Positions 18,765-28,087 of a DNA stretch of 51,844 nucleotides are shown piece after piece. Source of the stretch: Sporolactobacillus terrae DSM 11697 (lineage in GTDB: Bacteria; Bacillota; Bacilli; Bacillales; Sporolactobacillaceae). The position numbers and the translations under genes were made by a program. The notes under the pieces were generated by a model. It worked only from the letters and a program-made list of their open reading frames with translations. It did not search any database and was not told the origin of the DNA. The stretch spans positions 1-51,844 of the forward strand of contig NZ_JFZC01000033.1 of assembly GCF_000648615.1 (NCBI RefSeq). The letters run 5' to 3'. Position 1 is the stretch's first letter, and each line of letters opens with the position of its first letter.

Positions 18765-18916
18765 TCAACACTCGGATTAATGAAGATAAATAAGCTGTGC
18801 TGGTCTTTCCCGTTTGTCTTCAGCCGGCTTGGCTTTCATCGTTAATCTTGTGCTTGAACGAACTTTAGCTGCTTACTTGCCGTAAATTCCAAAATCATAT
18901 CCTTTAAAGAACATTT

Positions 18917-18951
18917 GGCTCAGCTACGCCTTTTTAGGTGCCGGCTGAGCC
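18917..18951 (+). terminator. Probable terminator downstream of the PBP gene
   Basis: GGCTCAGC and GCTGAGCC arms with an inner CCT/AGG pair form a long hairpin followed by TTTATACTATTTT. It lies 150 bases after the PBP stop. Confidence 0.55.
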
Positions 18952-19028
18952 TTTATACTATTTTCACTTATCTTTTTGCGCTTAAGCTTAACGTATATGA
19001 AAAACCGGGCAAAAAGCGCTCGGTCCTT

Positions 19029-19157
19029 ACTTCCGCAGGATGCGGTGGCTTCCGCGTTGTGCACAAGACGTACTTTCACAGGATGTGATGACTTTCGCGT
19101 TGCATACAGGACGTACTTTCACAGGATGTGATGACTTTCGCGTTGCATACAGGACGT
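19029..19157 (-). repeat. Three tandem 43-bp units inside copy C
   Basis: Units lie at 19029-19071, 19072-19114 and 19115-19157. Units 2 and 3 are identical; unit 1 differs at several sites (ACTTCCGCAGGATGCGGTGG at its start). Single units occur at 8707-8749 and, inverted, at 32996-33038, so copy number varies between elements. Confidence 0.93.
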
Positions 19158-19170
19158 ATGCGCACTTAGC

Positions 19171-19224
19171 GAAAGTTCCTTTAGGAAAGTTCCTTTAGGA
19201 AAGTTCCTTTAGGAAAGTTCCTTC
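19171..19224 (-). repeat. Four tandem 14-bp units inside copy C
   Basis: GAAAGTTCCTTTAG is repeated at 19171, 19185 and 19199, and a final GAAAGTTCCTTC ends at 19224. TTCCT-TT-AGGAA within it is a small palindrome. Copy A has three units and copy D one. Confidence 0.93.
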
Positions 19225-19378
19225 ATGTGTGATGGGTTCGTGTCTTTTCGGTGCTGAATCACCGCGCCGATTGCTCGCTTGCCGCGGCGCACCGCAAACC
19301 TCCTCAGACAGGCATTTTTCCTGCGGGAATACCGCTGAGCGTCGTACCACAAAACAAAATCATATACTTCTTCTCGTG

Positions 19379-19422
19379 TAAAAAAGCCTCCATGCTGCTG
19401 TGATTCACAGCAGCATAGAGGC
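19379..19422 (-). terminator. Terminator of ccpA
   Basis: A long stem (GCCTC-ATGCTGCTGTGA and its complement, 19386-19422, one mismatch) is followed on the minus strand by TTTTTT. Confidence 0.92.
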
Positions 19423-19454
19423 TTTTAGGTAACTTTTTTGCTCGCTTTACTGAT

Positions 19455-20453
19455 TTATTTTGTTGAATTGCGCCAATCAATCCGATGCGGAAGCTGAACC
19501 GTGATGGAGTCGACTTTTTCATTGTTCATCAGTTTTGTCAAGAGACGCATTGCCACCGCGCCGATATCATACGTAGGTTCAGCGATACTTGAGAGCGTCG
19601 GACGAACCATTTGAACCAGTCGCGTATTTTCGCTGCTGACCACCGCAACATCCTCAGGAACTTTTAATCCTTCATCTTGCGCCTCATGAATGGCGCCGAT
19701 CGCCATTTCATCGGAATCAACGAAAATGGCCGTTGGCTTTACGTCTTGATTCAGGAATTGTGCAGCTGCTTCTTTGCCGGACTCATAAGTGTAATCGCCC
19801 TCTGCGACCAGAGCCTCATTGAACGCCAGACCGTGGGCTTCAAGCGCGCGTTTGTATCCATTCAGTTTGTATTTGCCATTAAGCGGAATCTCGCTAGGCC
19901 CGTTGATAAAGCCAATCTGTTCATTTCCTGATTCAGCCAGCTTAGAAATAACTTCGAACACGGCTTGTTCATAATCGATATTCACTGAAGGAATCTCACG
20001 CTGCTCGTCCACTGTCGATGCAAGAACAATCGGTACATTGGCTTGTTTGAATTCTTCAATATGCTCCTGATCAATTTTACCGCCCATAAAGACAATTCCA
20101 TCAACCTGTTTACCAAGCAAGGTTTGGATCAAATGAATTTCTTTATCTTTGTTTTGATCCGAGTTGCAAAGAATGATATTGTACTTGTACATCGTTGCAA
20201 TATCCTCAATACCGCGTGCAAGCTCCGAGAAATAAACGCTTGAAATGTCGGGAATGATGACCCCTACCGTTGTTGTTTTTTTGCTTGCAAGACCTCGAGC
20301 AACAGCATTTGGCCGATAGCCAAGCCTTTTTATTGCCTCGGATACCTTCTTCCGTGTTGTCGGTTTTACATTCGGATTGCCGTTTACCACTCGCGAAACC
20401 GTCGCCATCGAAACGCCAGCTTCTCTGGCTACATCATAAATCGTTGCGCTCAA
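19455..20453 (-). CDS. ccpA: CcpA: catabolite control protein A
   Basis: A 332-residue LacI/GalR regulator that, with HPr-Ser-P, binds cre sites to control carbon metabolism. The N-terminal HTH ([20 protein letters not shown]) and hinge ([19 protein letters not shown]) are nearly identical to B. subtilis CcpA, as is the core [20 protein letters not shown]. The start is TTG 20453, seven bases after GAGGAGGA; an ATG between them is out of frame and opens only an eight-codon frame. A cre-like site upstream (20513-20527) could allow autoregulation. In B. subtilis aroA precedes ccpA; here it does not. Confidence 0.97.
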   Translation of the reverse strand: MSATIYDVAREAGVSMATVSRVVNGNPNVKPTTRKKVSEAIKRLGYRPNAVARGLASKKTTTVGVIIPDISSVYFSELARGIEDIATMYKYNIILCNSDQNKDKEIHLIQTLLGKQVDGIVFMGGKIDQEHIEEFKQANVPIVLASTVDEQREIPSVNIDYEQAVFEVISKLAESGNEQIGFINGPSEIPLNGKYKLNGYKRALEAHGLAFNEALVAEGDYTYESGKEAAAQFLNQDVKPTAIFVDSDEMAIGAIHEAQDEGLKVPEDVAVVSSENTRLVQMVRPTLSSIAEPTYDIGAVAMRLLTKLMNNEKVDSITVQLPHRIDWRNSTK

Positions 20454-20512
20454 TGCTCATTCCTCCTCAAAATCCACCATTTTCTATAGTCAGCCTGAAC
20501 TCCGTCCACGCT

Positions 20513-20527
20513 CTATAACGTTTTCAT
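20513..20527 (-). promoter_or_regulatory. cre-like site upstream of ccpA
   Basis: On the minus strand ATGAAAACGTTATAG matches the cre pattern WTGNAANCGNWNNCW except at the C near the end. It is about 60 bases before the ccpA start. Confidence 0.4.
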
Positions 20528-20546
20528 TTTTAAGTAAGCCAAATAC

Positions 20547-20567
20547 GCATCAATGGTTCATTGATGC
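20547..20567. repeat. Perfect palindrome upstream of ccpA
   Basis: GCATCAATG and CATTGATGC are separated by three bases. On the plus strand CTATTTTTAATAG follows. It could be an operator or a hairpin in the ccpA leader; there is no plus-strand gene for it to terminate. Confidence 0.6.
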
Positions 20568-20938
20568 CTATTTTTAATAGTAACAAATTTCGACCTCATG
20601 TGCTATATTTTTTTGACAAGGCCGCACGAATTTGCTTGCGTTTTCCGCAGATACATTGAGCCGGACAGGCTGAACCGTTACTGTCACTATGTATGCGGCC
20701 GAATTATCGATCTTAAGCGGAGTGTCACTTCAGCCGCGCGCATCAACCGAGCACAACCGCGGACGAACCGAGAGATTTCTCGAACACGCAATTGCCTGCG
20801 AAGGCTCCCCTGGCTCCCAGTTTGTGTCTTGTATTGATTGATTGATTGAAGTATGCTGCGCTGCTATCCCAGCATCAGCAAATCCAAAATCAAAGCTGGT
20901 CAGGCCTAGTTCTTACTTCCTCCGAATCGGTAAGCAGA

Positions 20939-21226
20939 TCAGTAGTCCTTCGGGATTGGAATCATCTGTTCCTTTTCCTCTTGATCATTTCTCGCTGCAG
21001 CTGTCAATTGATGTGTCAGATCGATCGACTTACGCTTAGCGGTTTGAAAGAGGTCTTCGCTTTTTCCTTTAAGCGAAATACTTTCTTGCTGCATTTGCTG
21101 GACAATCTTTTTCCCGGAAGGAGCAGTTGTGAAAAAGACCGCTGCCGCGCCAAGCAGCCCGCCCCAAATCAGACCGGAAATGAAAGCCGCACGTTTGCCT
21201 GTTGGGCTTGTTTCATGCGTGCTCAT
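20939..21226 (-). CDS. ytxH: YtxH-family protein
   Basis: A 95-residue protein with a hydrophobic N-terminal helix containing small residues (FISGLIWGGLLGAAAVFFT, about 15-33), then TAPSGKKI and a charged amphipathic helix. This is the YtxH family, a general-stress product in B. subtilis with no assigned biochemical role. It starts 18 bases after ytxG with GAGAGGAAGTG upstream, so the pair is an operon. Confidence 0.88.
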   Translation of the reverse strand: MSTHETSPTGKRAAFISGLIWGGLLGAAAVFFTTAPSGKKIVQQMQQESISLKGKSEDLFQTAKRKSIDLTHQLTAAARNDQEEKEQMIPIPKDY

Positions 21227-21243
21227 GATTCAAACACTTCCTC

Positions 21244-21666
21244 TCACTGATTTGTTTTGCGAGCATTTTGCCAACGGTTAAACAAATCGATGGCGGCCCT
21301 GCCCCATTGAACCGTACGTGCCACTTTATCGGATTGCTCCATTCCCTTATTTTCAATGCTCGCTGAAACACGTTTAACTGAAGTGTTAATGGTTCCAAGT
21401 GATTGTCCAAAGCCTTCAACGGCATCGAAAACACTATTTAAGCTTTTCGACTTTTTCTGCAAGTCTACTGCAAGACCATTTGTCCGGTGCAGCAGCTCCG
21501 TCGTCTCTTCAGTCAAACCCTTCATTTGCTCCTGAACGTCTTCAAGCGTTGAGGCTACATCTTCCATCGTTTTTTGAGCAGCACTCAGTGTTTGTGACAA
21601 GAAATAAACCAGAACAGCAAATGCGATCGCAATAACAGCAACGGCTAGGTACAAAATAATGATCAC
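21244..21666 (-). CDS. ytxG: DUF948 protein YtxG
   Basis: A 140-residue DUF948 protein: one N-terminal membrane helix (about 2-24), then a coiled coil with repeated polar heptads (LSAAQKTMEDVASTLEDVQE), the whole resembling a membrane-anchored chemoreceptor fragment. The start is GTG 21666, seven bases after GGGAGG. It is the first gene of the ytxGH pair; ytxJ of B. subtilis is missing here. Function is unknown; in B. subtilis the operon answers to general stress. Confidence 0.88.
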   Translation of the reverse strand: MIIILYLAVAVIAIAFAVLVYFLSQTLSAAQKTMEDVASTLEDVQEQMKGLTEETTELLHRTNGLAVDLQKKSKSLNSVFDAVEGFGQSLGTINTSVKRVSASIENKGMEQSDKVARTVQWGRAAIDLFNRWQNARKTNQ

Positions 21667-21870
21667 CGTACATCCTCCCTTTCACTTGTTCCATATTAGT
21701 TTAATGAATCATCGCTTTTCTATACGTCCACGGGATTAAAATTCCACCACCCCGTCTGTCCTACTCTCCTATCTTAACATTTTAGACATATTAAAGAAAA
21801 CTTGCCGGCCGGCAAGTTTCTCGCATGCAGACAGAAGCAAGGCTTCATCGTCCCCATTATTGAAAACACT

Positions 21871-23193
21871 TTAGAGCGCAGATGCTTCAAGTGCTTCTTT
21901 ATATGCGGTTTGGTACTTCTGAATATCTCCGGCTCCCATAAACAACAGCACACTGTGCTGATACTGCTTCAGATCATCAATCATGCTGTTGTGCAGAATA
22001 TGTGCGCCGTCAATGCGGTCTTGAAGATCATGAATGGACAGTTTGCCGCTTTTTTCTCGAGCAGAGCCGAAAATATCACAGAGATAAACATCATCTGCCG
22101 TAGCCAGTGCAGCAGCGAACTCATCCATAAACGTCATGGTCCGAGAATACGTATGCGGCTGAAAAATGGCAACCAGTTTACGATCCGGATATTTTTCACG
22201 CGCCGCATCAATCGTTGCTCGAATTTCGGTTGGATGATGTGCATAGTCATCGATCATAATCTGATCCCTGGGCTCCAGCTTCATCTCGGAGAAGCGGCGC
22301 TTCACACCATGAAACTTGGCAAGACGTTCCTGAACGAGTTCAAGCGGGACATTCATATAATTACAGAATGAGATCACCGCAAGTGCATTGAGCACATTAT
22401 GCTTGCCGTATCCGGTAATTTTGAAATGTCCATAGAAATCATTGCGGATATAAACGTCAAATTCCGTTCCCGAATCATCAGAAAGAAAATGAACGTTTCT
22501 TGCTTGAAAATCATTCTCTTCATTAAATCCGTAATAGATCATCGGCACATTCGATTTGATCATTTGAAGCTGTTCATTATCGCCACAAGCAAATACTGCC
22601 TTTTTCACCTTAAGTGCAAGTTCTTGAAACGCACTGACAACGTCATCAAGGTCTTTGTAATAATCCGAGTGATCAAATTCAATATTGGTAATCAGGCAAT
22701 AATCAGGATCAGCATGAAGGAAGTGCCGTTTGTATTCACAGGATTCCCAAATAAAGTACTTGCTCTTGTCATCGCCGTAACCGGTGCCGTCGCCGATCAA
22801 ATAGGCGGTTGGGGCAAACGCCTTAAAAACAAATGAAAGCAGTCCGGTCGTTGACGTCTTTCCATGTGTACCGGTCACCGCGACACTTGTATAGTGATTC
22901 GCCAGCATGCCCAAAAAATCGTAATAACGATAAACCGGAACACCCATCTCTCTGGCTTTGCTTATTTCCTCATGCTGATCCGGGAACGCGTTACCGGCGA
23001 TCACTACCTCGTCCGAGGATATATTAGCTTCCGTGAAGGGAAGAAGCGTAATCTTCTTATCCTCAAGTGCCTTTTGAGTAAAAAAACGTTTGTCATAATC
23101 CGAGCCTTGGACCTCGTGGTGCAGCCCCTGAAGGATTTGAGCAAGTGCGCTCATTCCAGTGCCTTTTATGCCAACAAAATGGTACTTCGTCAT
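21871..23193 (-). CDS. murC: MurC: UDP-N-acetylmuramate-L-alanine ligase
   Basis: A 440-residue ATP-dependent ligase that adds the first residue of the peptidoglycan stem peptide. There is a nucleotide fold at the N-terminus ([18 protein letters not shown]), the ATP loop [12 protein letters not shown] (106-117), central ligase residues ([10 protein letters not shown]) and the C-terminal domain ([20 protein letters not shown]). ATG 23193 is eight bases after GGAGG; codons further upstream in frame add an unrelated tail. Its place near ytxG and sftA matches B. subtilis. Confidence 0.97.
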   Translation of the reverse strand: MTKYHFVGIKGTGMSALAQILQGLHHEVQGSDYDKRFFTQKALEDKKITLLPFTEANISSDEVVIAGNAFPDQHEEISKAREMGVPVYRYYDFLGMLANHYTSVAVTGTHGKTSTTGLLSFVFKAFAPTAYLIGDGTGYGDDKSKYFIWESCEYKRHFLHADPDYCLITNIEFDHSDYYKDLDDVVSAFQELALKVKKAVFACGDNEQLQMIKSNVPMIYYGFNEENDFQARNVHFLSDDSGTEFDVYIRNDFYGHFKITGYGKHNVLNALAVISFCNYMNVPLELVQERLAKFHGVKRRFSEMKLEPRDQIMIDDYAHHPTEIRATIDAAREKYPDRKLVAIFQPHTYSRTMTFMDEFAAALATADDVYLCDIFGSAREKSGKLSIHDLQDRIDGAHILHNSMIDDLKQYQHSVLLFMGAGDIQKYQTAYKEALEASAL

Positions 23194-23426
23194 ACAAATG
23201 ACCTCCATAAATTGCTTCGTGCATGACCAAATCGCTGCAATATGAATAGTATACTCATTCATTGGCTATTCTGTGTGCTGCAGATTCGTTTTTAGCAAAA
23301 AATATAAAAACCGATCAATGGAGCGAGCACTGCATAAAAACTCACAACGTTCATTGTATTGCGTGTTCCGCTCTGCATTGCCGTCATGCTCGACATTTAT
23401 TTTAACCTTTATTAACACCATTGTAA

Positions 23427-23452
23427 AAGCATATTTTATCCATATAAAATGC
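23427..23452 (-). terminator. Possible terminator of sftA
   Basis: AGCATTTTATAT and ATAAAATATGCT arms form an AT-rich hairpin 20 bases after the sftA stop, followed on the minus strand by TTTTAC. Confidence 0.4.
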
Positions 23453-23472
23453 TAAAAAAATTGTCCTCCATT

Positions 23473-25728
23473 TTAATCCGGTTCGCCAAGCCGCTCACTA
23501 AGTTTCTCCTTGGAAACCAATACTTGACGCGGCTTACTTCCATTACTTGCTGAGATAATATTGCGCATCTCCAGCTCATCGGCAAGTCTGGCGGCGCGAT
23601 TATAGCCAATTCTGAAGTGACGCTGAATGGCGGAAACGGAAGCTTGACCCTGCGCAACGACAAACGCAGCTGCTTCGCCGAGCAATTCATCTTCCTGCTC
23701 CGAGCGTTCATAATCGGTACGCACTGCTTCAGGAGAAAAAAGATACTCCGGCTTTTGCCAATCATGAAATGCGTGAGTGACACGGCCGATTTCTTCATCA
23801 GATATATAGCAAGCTTGAAGCCGTCGCAGACTTCGCGATCCATTTTCCGCAAACAGCAAATCACCGCGTCCGAGCAAGCGCTCAGCACCGCTGCAATCCA
23901 AAATTGTTCGCGAGTCGGTTTGTGAGGAAACGCTAAACGCAATCCGCGTCGGTATATTCGACTTAATCAAACCGGTAATCACATCTACCGAGGGGCGCTG
24001 GGTAGCAACCAGCAGATGAATCCCCGCCGCCCGCGCCTTTTGCGCAATTCGGCAGATCGATTCCTCAACATCCTGCGGCGCTGCCATCATCAGATCGGCA
24101 AGTTCATCAATGACTATAACGATGTAAGGCATCTTGTCGCCGTGGATCTGACCGGAGCGTCGTTTGCGATTGTAGCCATCCATATCGCGAACGGCACATT
24201 CGGCAAACGTTCGGTAGCGTTGCTCCATCTCATCAACAGCCCATTTAAGTGCAGCCGCCGCTTCTTTCGGTTCGGTAATGACCGGAGCAGCCAGATGTGG
24301 TAATTCCTGATAAGGGGCAAGCTCAACGACCTTAGGATCAATTAACAGAAAACGCAGATCTTCCGGTGATGTACGGTAGATTAAACTGAGAATAAGCGAG
24401 TGGATGCAGACACTCTTGCCTGATCCGGTTGCCCCGGCAATAAGACCATGCGGCATCTTCGCCAGATCCGTGACCACTTGATTTCCGGAAACATCCTGAC
24501 CGAGTGCAGCAATCAGCGGTGCCTTGCTTTCTCTAAAATTCTTTGATGTGACTAATTCTTTAAGCAGCACAGGACGTCGAACCTTATTTGGAATTTCGAT
24601 GCCTACGCTGCTTGTCCCCAACACCGGCGCAATTCGAATTTGCCGTGCAGCAAGACTTAATTTAATGTCCTCTGTCAAACTGAGCACTTTATTTATTTTG
24701 ACGCCGGGGTGCAGGTGAAGATCAAATCGTGTCACACTTGGCCCCTGAACATACCCGACGACATCGGCATCAACATGAAAATTTTCCAACGTTTCAACCA
24801 ATATTGCTTTGTTTTCCTCAATCCAGGATGCACTGTCTTTTTCTGAAGTAGCAGCATCATGAAGCAGTTCAAGCGGCAGCAAAAAGTCGGAAGGAGCTGT
24901 CGCTTGTTGTGCAGGCTCCCGCTCTTTCACCGTTGTACTATTTTTTCGATCCGTGTGGAACATCAAAACATTAAAGGGGACTTTGGACTGGCGTTCCTGA
25001 CGAAACGGTGAGCGCGGCAAGCGACTCGTCACGCGGATCGGCTCTTTTTTCTGTTGAATGGTCGACTCCTGCGAAGCCGGTGCCGTCTCTTGCCTAACCA
25101 TTTCTGCAGGTGGCTCCGCTTCTTGGAATACCGAATCCGGCTGCTCATCCTGACGGTGAGTGGCTGCAGGTTCAGCTGCTGCCTCATTCAATGGCACCTG
25201 TCTCTGATCCGTTTCAGACAGCGGATCAGCAGGAACATCGGTTGCTTCACGGTCAGTTAATGGATCTTTCGTTCGACTAATCGCCGGCTGATCCGCTATT
25301 GACGGATGCTTTTCATTTGATCGGTTCAATTCTTCTTGACGATAGGCTTCAATCTGCCGTTTTTCTTGATCCTCTTTCTTCACGTCCAAGTAGCCTTCAG
25401 CTTCTTTTGCCTGATTCGGCTTTCGAAAGCCGAAAACCGGAGATGGAACGCGGGTCGGATGAAAAGGCGGTTTCTTCTTTGGTTTCGGGGCCTCATCACG
25501 CTTATCCGCGCTGCGCTTGCTCTTGCTGCTGTTGTCTCGATCAAATGAGGTATCCGCGCGTACATGCTCCGGATAACGCGCGAGCATCTTTACTTCAACC
25601 TTCCGATTTGGATCCTTGAAACGGCCAACCGAGGCTGACGTTTGCTCGTTTTCTAGAGGTGTTTCACGGCGATCAGGCTCATCTTCGCTGTCCATACTGA
25701 AATATTTGCGCCACCATTTATCGGCCAT
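23473..25728 (-). CDS. sftA: SftA: soluble FtsK/SpoIIIE-type DNA translocase
   Basis: A 751-residue motor that moves DNA away from the closing septum. There are no membrane helices, which separates it from SpoIIIE. The first 280 residues are charged, Gln/Pro-rich and probably disordered, the part that targets SftA to the Z ring. Then come the alpha/beta motor with Walker A GATGSGKS (432-439), Walker B-region LLIDPKVVEL and VIDELADLMM, and a C-terminal gamma winged helix (QRHFRIGYNRAARLADELE). ATG 25728 follows AAGGTGAGG. It is about 200 residues shorter than the B. subtilis protein, owing to the linker. Confidence 0.94.
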   Translation of the reverse strand: MADKWWRKYFSMDSEDEPDRRETPLENEQTSASVGRFKDPNRKVEVKMLARYPEHVRADTSFDRDNSSKSKRSADKRDEAPKPKKKPPFHPTRVPSPVFGFRKPNQAKEAEGYLDVKKEDQEKRQIEAYRQEELNRSNEKHPSIADQPAISRTKDPLTDREATDVPADPLSETDQRQVPLNEAAAEPAATHRQDEQPDSVFQEAEPPAEMVRQETAPASQESTIQQKKEPIRVTSRLPRSPFRQERQSKVPFNVLMFHTDRKNSTTVKEREPAQQATAPSDFLLPLELLHDAATSEKDSASWIEENKAILVETLENFHVDADVVGYVQGPSVTRFDLHLHPGVKINKVLSLTEDIKLSLAARQIRIAPVLGTSSVGIEIPNKVRRPVLLKELVTSKNFRESKAPLIAALGQDVSGNQVVTDLAKMPHGLIAGATGSGKSVCIHSLILSLIYRTSPEDLRFLLIDPKVVELAPYQELPHLAAPVITEPKEAAAALKWAVDEMEQRYRTFAECAVRDMDGYNRKRRSGQIHGDKMPYIVIVIDELADLMMAAPQDVEESICRIAQKARAAGIHLLVATQRPSVDVITGLIKSNIPTRIAFSVSSQTDSRTILDCSGAERLLGRGDLLFAENGSRSLRRLQACYISDEEIGRVTHAFHDWQKPEYLFSPEAVRTDYERSEQEDELLGEAAAFVVAQGQASVSAIQRHFRIGYNRAARLADELEMRNIISASNGSKPRQVLVSKEKLSERLGEPD

Positions 25729-25763
25729 TGCGATTCGCCTCACCTTCGCAAAAATTTTTCGAT

Positions 25764-26387
25764 TTATACGTTTATTTTATGTGCTGCTCGTTCATAAAAA
25801 TCTTGTCCAATTTTTGTCTCTGAGTGAAGAACTAAGATGCCGCGTTTCTGCGGTGCATTGGGGAGTGCAAGTTCGCGTGCGGAACAAATCATGCCATAGG
25901 AAGCAACTCCGCGAAGCACCGTTGGGCGAATCAATGTTCCGTTTGGCATCAAGGCACCGATTTTGGCGACAACAACTTTCTGCCCTTGATCGATATTCGG
26001 TGCACCGCAGACAATGTCCAGTTCTTCGTCCCCTAAGTCAACTTTGCAGACATGCATATGATCGGAATCCGGATGTTTCTTCATTTCTTTTACATAACCG
26101 GTGACAATCATTGGTTTGCATGTTTCAGGAAGTGTCGCGTCAAATCCTGCACGCTCTATTTTTTGATTCAGCAGATGAATCAATGCGCCATCCGCTTTTA
26201 GTTGACCGCTTTCTTGCGTACCTAAGAATGCAGAGGCATTGGATAAATTAAAGCCCAGCGTTTCATTCGTCGCTGCATCGTAAATCCGTGTGACGGAGTC
26301 CGATGTTTGAACGGCCTGTTTTTCACCCTCTTTGAAATAAACAATTAAGGTATCGCCAATCCCTTTGCGGTTGTAATAAAGAATCAT
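25764..26387 (-). CDS. ytpR: YtpR: tRNA-binding (EMAP/Phe-RS beta-like) domain protein
   Basis: A 207-residue protein. The first 90 residues are YtpR-specific (MILYYNRKGIGDTLIVYF). The C-terminal part is an OB-fold tRNA-binding domain: IVTGYVKEMKKHPDSDHMHVCKVD in overlapping pieces, IVCGAPNID and GVASYGMICSARELAL, as in the N-terminus of PheRS beta. ATG 26387 follows AAGGGG. It lies 35 bases before sftA and after ytpQ, as in B. subtilis. Its tRNA role is inferred from the fold only. Confidence 0.93.
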   Translation of the reverse strand: MILYYNRKGIGDTLIVYFKEGEKQAVQTSDSVTRIYDAATNETLGFNLSNASAFLGTQESGQLKADGALIHLLNQKIERAGFDATLPETCKPMIVTGYVKEMKKHPDSDHMHVCKVDLGDEELDIVCGAPNIDQGQKVVVAKIGALMPNGTLIRPTVLRGVASYGMICSARELALPNAPQKRGILVLHSETKIGQDFYERAAHKINV

Positions 26388-26433
26388 GCATTTAACCCCT
26401 TCCAGACAGGATGCTTCCATCCATGCCGTTGCA

Positions 26434-27252
26434 TTACTGTTTTTTTGTTTTTCCCGGTTTTGGCCGTTTATTTGCCATGATAAAGATGGGTTCCAGTTCG
26501 CCTTGCTCATTAAAAATAAACGGCATCATGGTGATTGGAATCGTTCCTGAAGTGTAAAATTTCATCGTCATTTGTGCCAGAATGTCATAACCTTCAGGAT
26601 TGACAATATCGCCAAAAATCAATACATCTTGATGCGGCACAGCTACCGTCAGATCTCCGTGCGCCTTGCTGCGCATCTTTTCGATCAGCTTGCGGTTTAG
26701 AATTCTGCTGGCATCGTAGCCGTCCTTTGTGTTTATAAAATAAAACGCATTGTTTCGTACAACATCTTTTTTCATTTTTACAGGCAGCGCGTTTAAATTA
26801 AAGGCTGCAGACTCCATAAGCATCTGTTCTGCGATACCTTCTTGTTCAAGAAAACGCTCATCGATCAGTCTGCATGCCTTGCCAAGATCAAGTGCATAGA
26901 GAATTTTTGTTTCTGCTGTATGTGGCTTGGCAATCAGTCTCCGTCCGTCCTTTGTTTTTTCTGGAAAAGATGCCGAACGAATGACTGGAAAAATTCGCTT
27001 TTCTTTTCCTTTCAGATGGGGTGAAACCGACATGGCTTTCAATCCGCGCTCAATCGTAACAAGTGCTTGTTCGAGCGCCGGCTCGCCTTTCTCATGATAA
27101 TGCTGCAGAAGTTCGGGTATGGAAAGCGTGACCCCTTTTCCACTTTTAATTAATTCAATGCGCAGCTGCTCGCTTTTATCATCAAAATGAATGGTTGTCT
27201 CATCAGACTGCAATCTTTGTTCAACTAATTTTCTTAAATCGGCACGATCCAT
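26434..27252 (-). CDS. ytpQ: DUF1444 protein YtpQ
   Basis: A 272-residue DUF1444 protein of unknown function, conserved next to ytpR in Bacilli. It shows IFPVIRSASFPEKT, FYFINTKDGYDASRILN and DVLIFGDIVNPEGYDILAQMT, and a basic C-terminal tail (ANKRPKPGKTKKQ). There are no membrane segments and no catalytic motif that I can name. ATG 27252 has AAAGGAG upstream with long spacing. Confidence 0.88.
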   Translation of the reverse strand: MDRADLRKLVEQRLQSDETTIHFDDKSEQLRIELIKSGKGVTLSIPELLQHYHEKGEPALEQALVTIERGLKAMSVSPHLKGKEKRIFPVIRSASFPEKTKDGRRLIAKPHTAETKILYALDLGKACRLIDERFLEQEGIAEQMLMESAAFNLNALPVKMKKDVVRNNAFYFINTKDGYDASRILNRKLIEKMRSKAHGDLTVAVPHQDVLIFGDIVNPEGYDILAQMTMKFYTSGTIPITMMPFIFNEQGELEPIFIMANKRPKPGKTKKQ

Positions 27253-27375
27253 TGAGCGATCAGCTCCTTTATTCTGCTTGTTCTCGCATGAGTCATGCTT
27301 GGCTGAAAACATACCTTACTTAGTTTAGCATAGATAAAAGCTGGAGTTACAGTGTGATCTTCAGACAATGTTCAT

Positions 27376-27897
27376 TTAACGTTTCTGATAGGCGTAGATC
27401 CCTTCAATGAGTTTCAATATATGGTGAAACATCTCGGTACGCGACACACGTCCCTCAGTCAGTATGCCGATGGTTCCGCCATGTGTATGTACACTTTCCT
27501 GATGAAAATAAGCATCGGCAACATCACCGAGTTCACGTCCGCTGCGCACGCCGTCCGCCAACGCTTGCGGAAGCAAGATGCGGGCACCTCCTGCACGGAT
27601 AAGCCGGCCTTCGCGATCGGCACAGGCGCCCCAGTTGCACAGGAACATCTCGCCATCAAGTTCAGAAACGCCGCCTTCCATGCCGATCCCAAGCGTTGCC
27701 TCAGGATCCTGATTTAGCACCGCTCTCGCCCGGTTTACTGCACCTTGGCTTGTTTCATGATCGGACATCGGCATCGCGGACACACCTGAAGGCACATCAT
27801 AACTTCGAATTTCAGCATCGATTGCCTGCTCCTCAATTGTCTGCTTCACTGCATTGAGTTTTGCAGGATTTTTCGTTCCAACACCTATAATAATCAT
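27376..27897 (-). CDS. DUF84-family NTPase (inosine/xanthosine triphosphatase-like)
   Basis: A 173-residue protein of the YjjX/DUF84 family, which hydrolyses non-canonical purine nucleotides such as ITP and XTP in E. coli. Features are the N-terminus IIGVGTKNPAKLNAV, the family block SGVSAMPMSDHETSQGAVNRA, IGMEGGV and GGTIGILTEGRVSRTEMFHH. ATG 27897 follows GAGGCG. Substrate in Bacilli is less clear, so the activity is inferred from the family. Confidence 0.85.
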   Translation of the reverse strand: MIIIGVGTKNPAKLNAVKQTIEEQAIDAEIRSYDVPSGVSAMPMSDHETSQGAVNRARAVLNQDPEATLGIGMEGGVSELDGEMFLCNWGACADREGRLIRAGGARILLPQALADGVRSGRELGDVADAYFHQESVHTHGGTIGILTEGRVSRTEMFHHILKLIEGIYAYQKR

Positions 27898-27973
27898 ACC
27901 GTTCGCCTCATTTCTTCATAAAGATCACGGACCCGTTTCATTAACGATCAAGCGTATCTTATTACTTCTTCCA

Positions 27974-27982
27974 TGTTATAAT
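27974..27982 (+). promoter_or_regulatory. Extended -10 promoter of the ytzB-like gene
   Basis: TGT-TATAAT is an extended -10 box about 105 bases before the gene. No good -35 is seen. Confidence 0.5.
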
Positions 27983-28087
27983 ACAAACTATGCATTCACA
28001 TGCGTTCATCCCAATGAATAAACCAAAACACAGGATCATCTGCACACTGCGTGCCACGGTCCTGCGTTCGTAAAAAGGAGGACGATC

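Larger units (their letters stand above)
18998..19375 (-). repeat. Interspersed repeat, copy C (longest)
   Basis: It contains the terminator-like hairpin (19004-19024, A run before it), three tandem 43-bp units, the linker, four tandem 14-bp units, the CGGTGCTGAATC block and a shortened GC stem. It then ends in the AAAATCATATACTTC module. It lies downstream of the ccpA terminator, in ccpA orientation. Confidence 0.88.
20454..20938. other. Gene-free gap between ytxH and ccpA
   Basis: About 485 bases hold no gene I recognise, and no frame in either direction has a good start with conserved content. It occupies the place of aroA in B. subtilis. Visible structures are a cre-like site (20513-20527), a perfect palindrome (20547-20567) and, near 20835, a run of ATTG repeats. 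No convincing ccpA promoter was found; a possible TACTAT box lies upstream of the palindrome. Confidence 0.5.

Noticed and set aside
20598-20837. 79-codon plus-strand frame between ccpA and ytxH
   Set aside because: No ribosome site, arginine-rich and without recognisable features; opposite to the local direction of transcription.
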